The position numbers were made by a program, and so were the translations under genes. Shown in pieces: positions 5,570 to 5,578 of a stretch of 5,578 nt of DNA. Position 1 is the stretch's first letter. Each line of letters starts with the position of its first letter. The stretch lies in contig JASHYW010000049.1 of assembly GCA_030042885.1 (NCBI GenBank), positions 1 to 5,578 of the forward strand. Reading direction: 5' to 3'. Source of the stretch: Streptosporangiaceae bacterium (lineage in GTDB: Bacteria > Actinomycetota > Actinomycetes > Streptosporangiales > Streptosporangiaceae). The notes beneath the pieces are model-generated. The model searched no databases, had not been told where the DNA came from, and worked only from the letters and a program-made list of their open reading frames with translations.

Positions 5570-5578
5570 TCGCTGCCA

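Larger units (their letters stand above)
5242..5578. other. Intergenic region between the M20 gene and a rightward gene beyond the window
   Basis: No complete gene lies here. The left part (to about 5400) is G+C-rich and holds a 12-base palindrome, CGCCGCGCGGCG, at 5312-5323. The right part becomes A+T-richer: by hand count about 53% G+C over 5461-5520 and about 41% over 5521-5578. It contains an inverted repeat GTGAT/ATCAC (5447-5451/5459-5463) and two copies of ATTACC (5410-5415, 5450-5455). It must carry the promoter of the leftward M20 gene, but I see only a weak TANNNT match on the minus strand (plus-strand 5397-5402) with no -35. A rightward promoter is clear at the far end. Confidence 0.6.

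Noticed and set aside
1..5578. CRISPR array, tRNA/rRNA gene, insertion sequence, or multi-gene defence or biosynthetic system
   Set aside because: No spaced repeats, tRNA-like folds, transposase or integrase motifs, or co-oriented unknown gene cluster were seen. The three complete genes are independent and of known families.

Overview
The window is about 70% G+C across its coding parts, with third codon positions dominated by G and C. It uses GTG as well as ATG starts behind purine-rich ribosome binding sites. Together with the gene types (a secreted sedolisin-type protease, a class I lysyl-tRNA synthetase and an actinobacterial-style M20 metallopeptidase), this points to a high-G+C actinobacterium, probably a soil, multicellular type. 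I cannot name the genus from sequence alone.

Layout from left to right. Positions 2-229 hold an open frame, possibly the 3' end of a gene cut by the window edge; it has weaker G+C bias and one TTA codon and is unrecognised. A short upstream region follows, then a secreted S53 (sedolisin) serine-carboxyl peptidase at 297-1802 (+), closed by two strong G+C hairpins, 1816-1838 and 1844-1872. A non-coding stretch of roughly 370 bases (1873-2246) leads into a monocistronic class I lysyl-tRNA synthetase gene at 2247-3890 (+). Just before its ribosome binding site is a small element that can fold in two mutually exclusive ways. Thirty-four bases after that gene ends, a convergent gene ends: an M20-family zinc peptidase/deacylase encoded on the minus strand, 3925-5241. 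To its right (5242-5578) is a non-coding, progressively A+T-richer region. It ends with a convincing extended -10 promoter and a ribosome binding site reading rightwards, so a plus-strand gene very probably begins at or just past the last base of the window.

The three complete genes do not form an operon. Each is separated by terminators, a long gap or opposite orientation. Two are hydrolases that could in a broad sense serve peptide nutrition: extracellular protein cleavage by the sedolisin and intracellular cleavage of small peptides or acyl-amino acids by the M20 enzyme. The third charges tRNA-Lys. Nothing in the arrangement demonstrates a shared pathway. I looked for an undescribed multi-gene system and did not find one. 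The points most worth a second look are the calcium-site change and cysteine-rich insert in the sedolisin, the switch-like leader of the lysyl-tRNA synthetase gene, and the A+T-rich promoter at the right edge.
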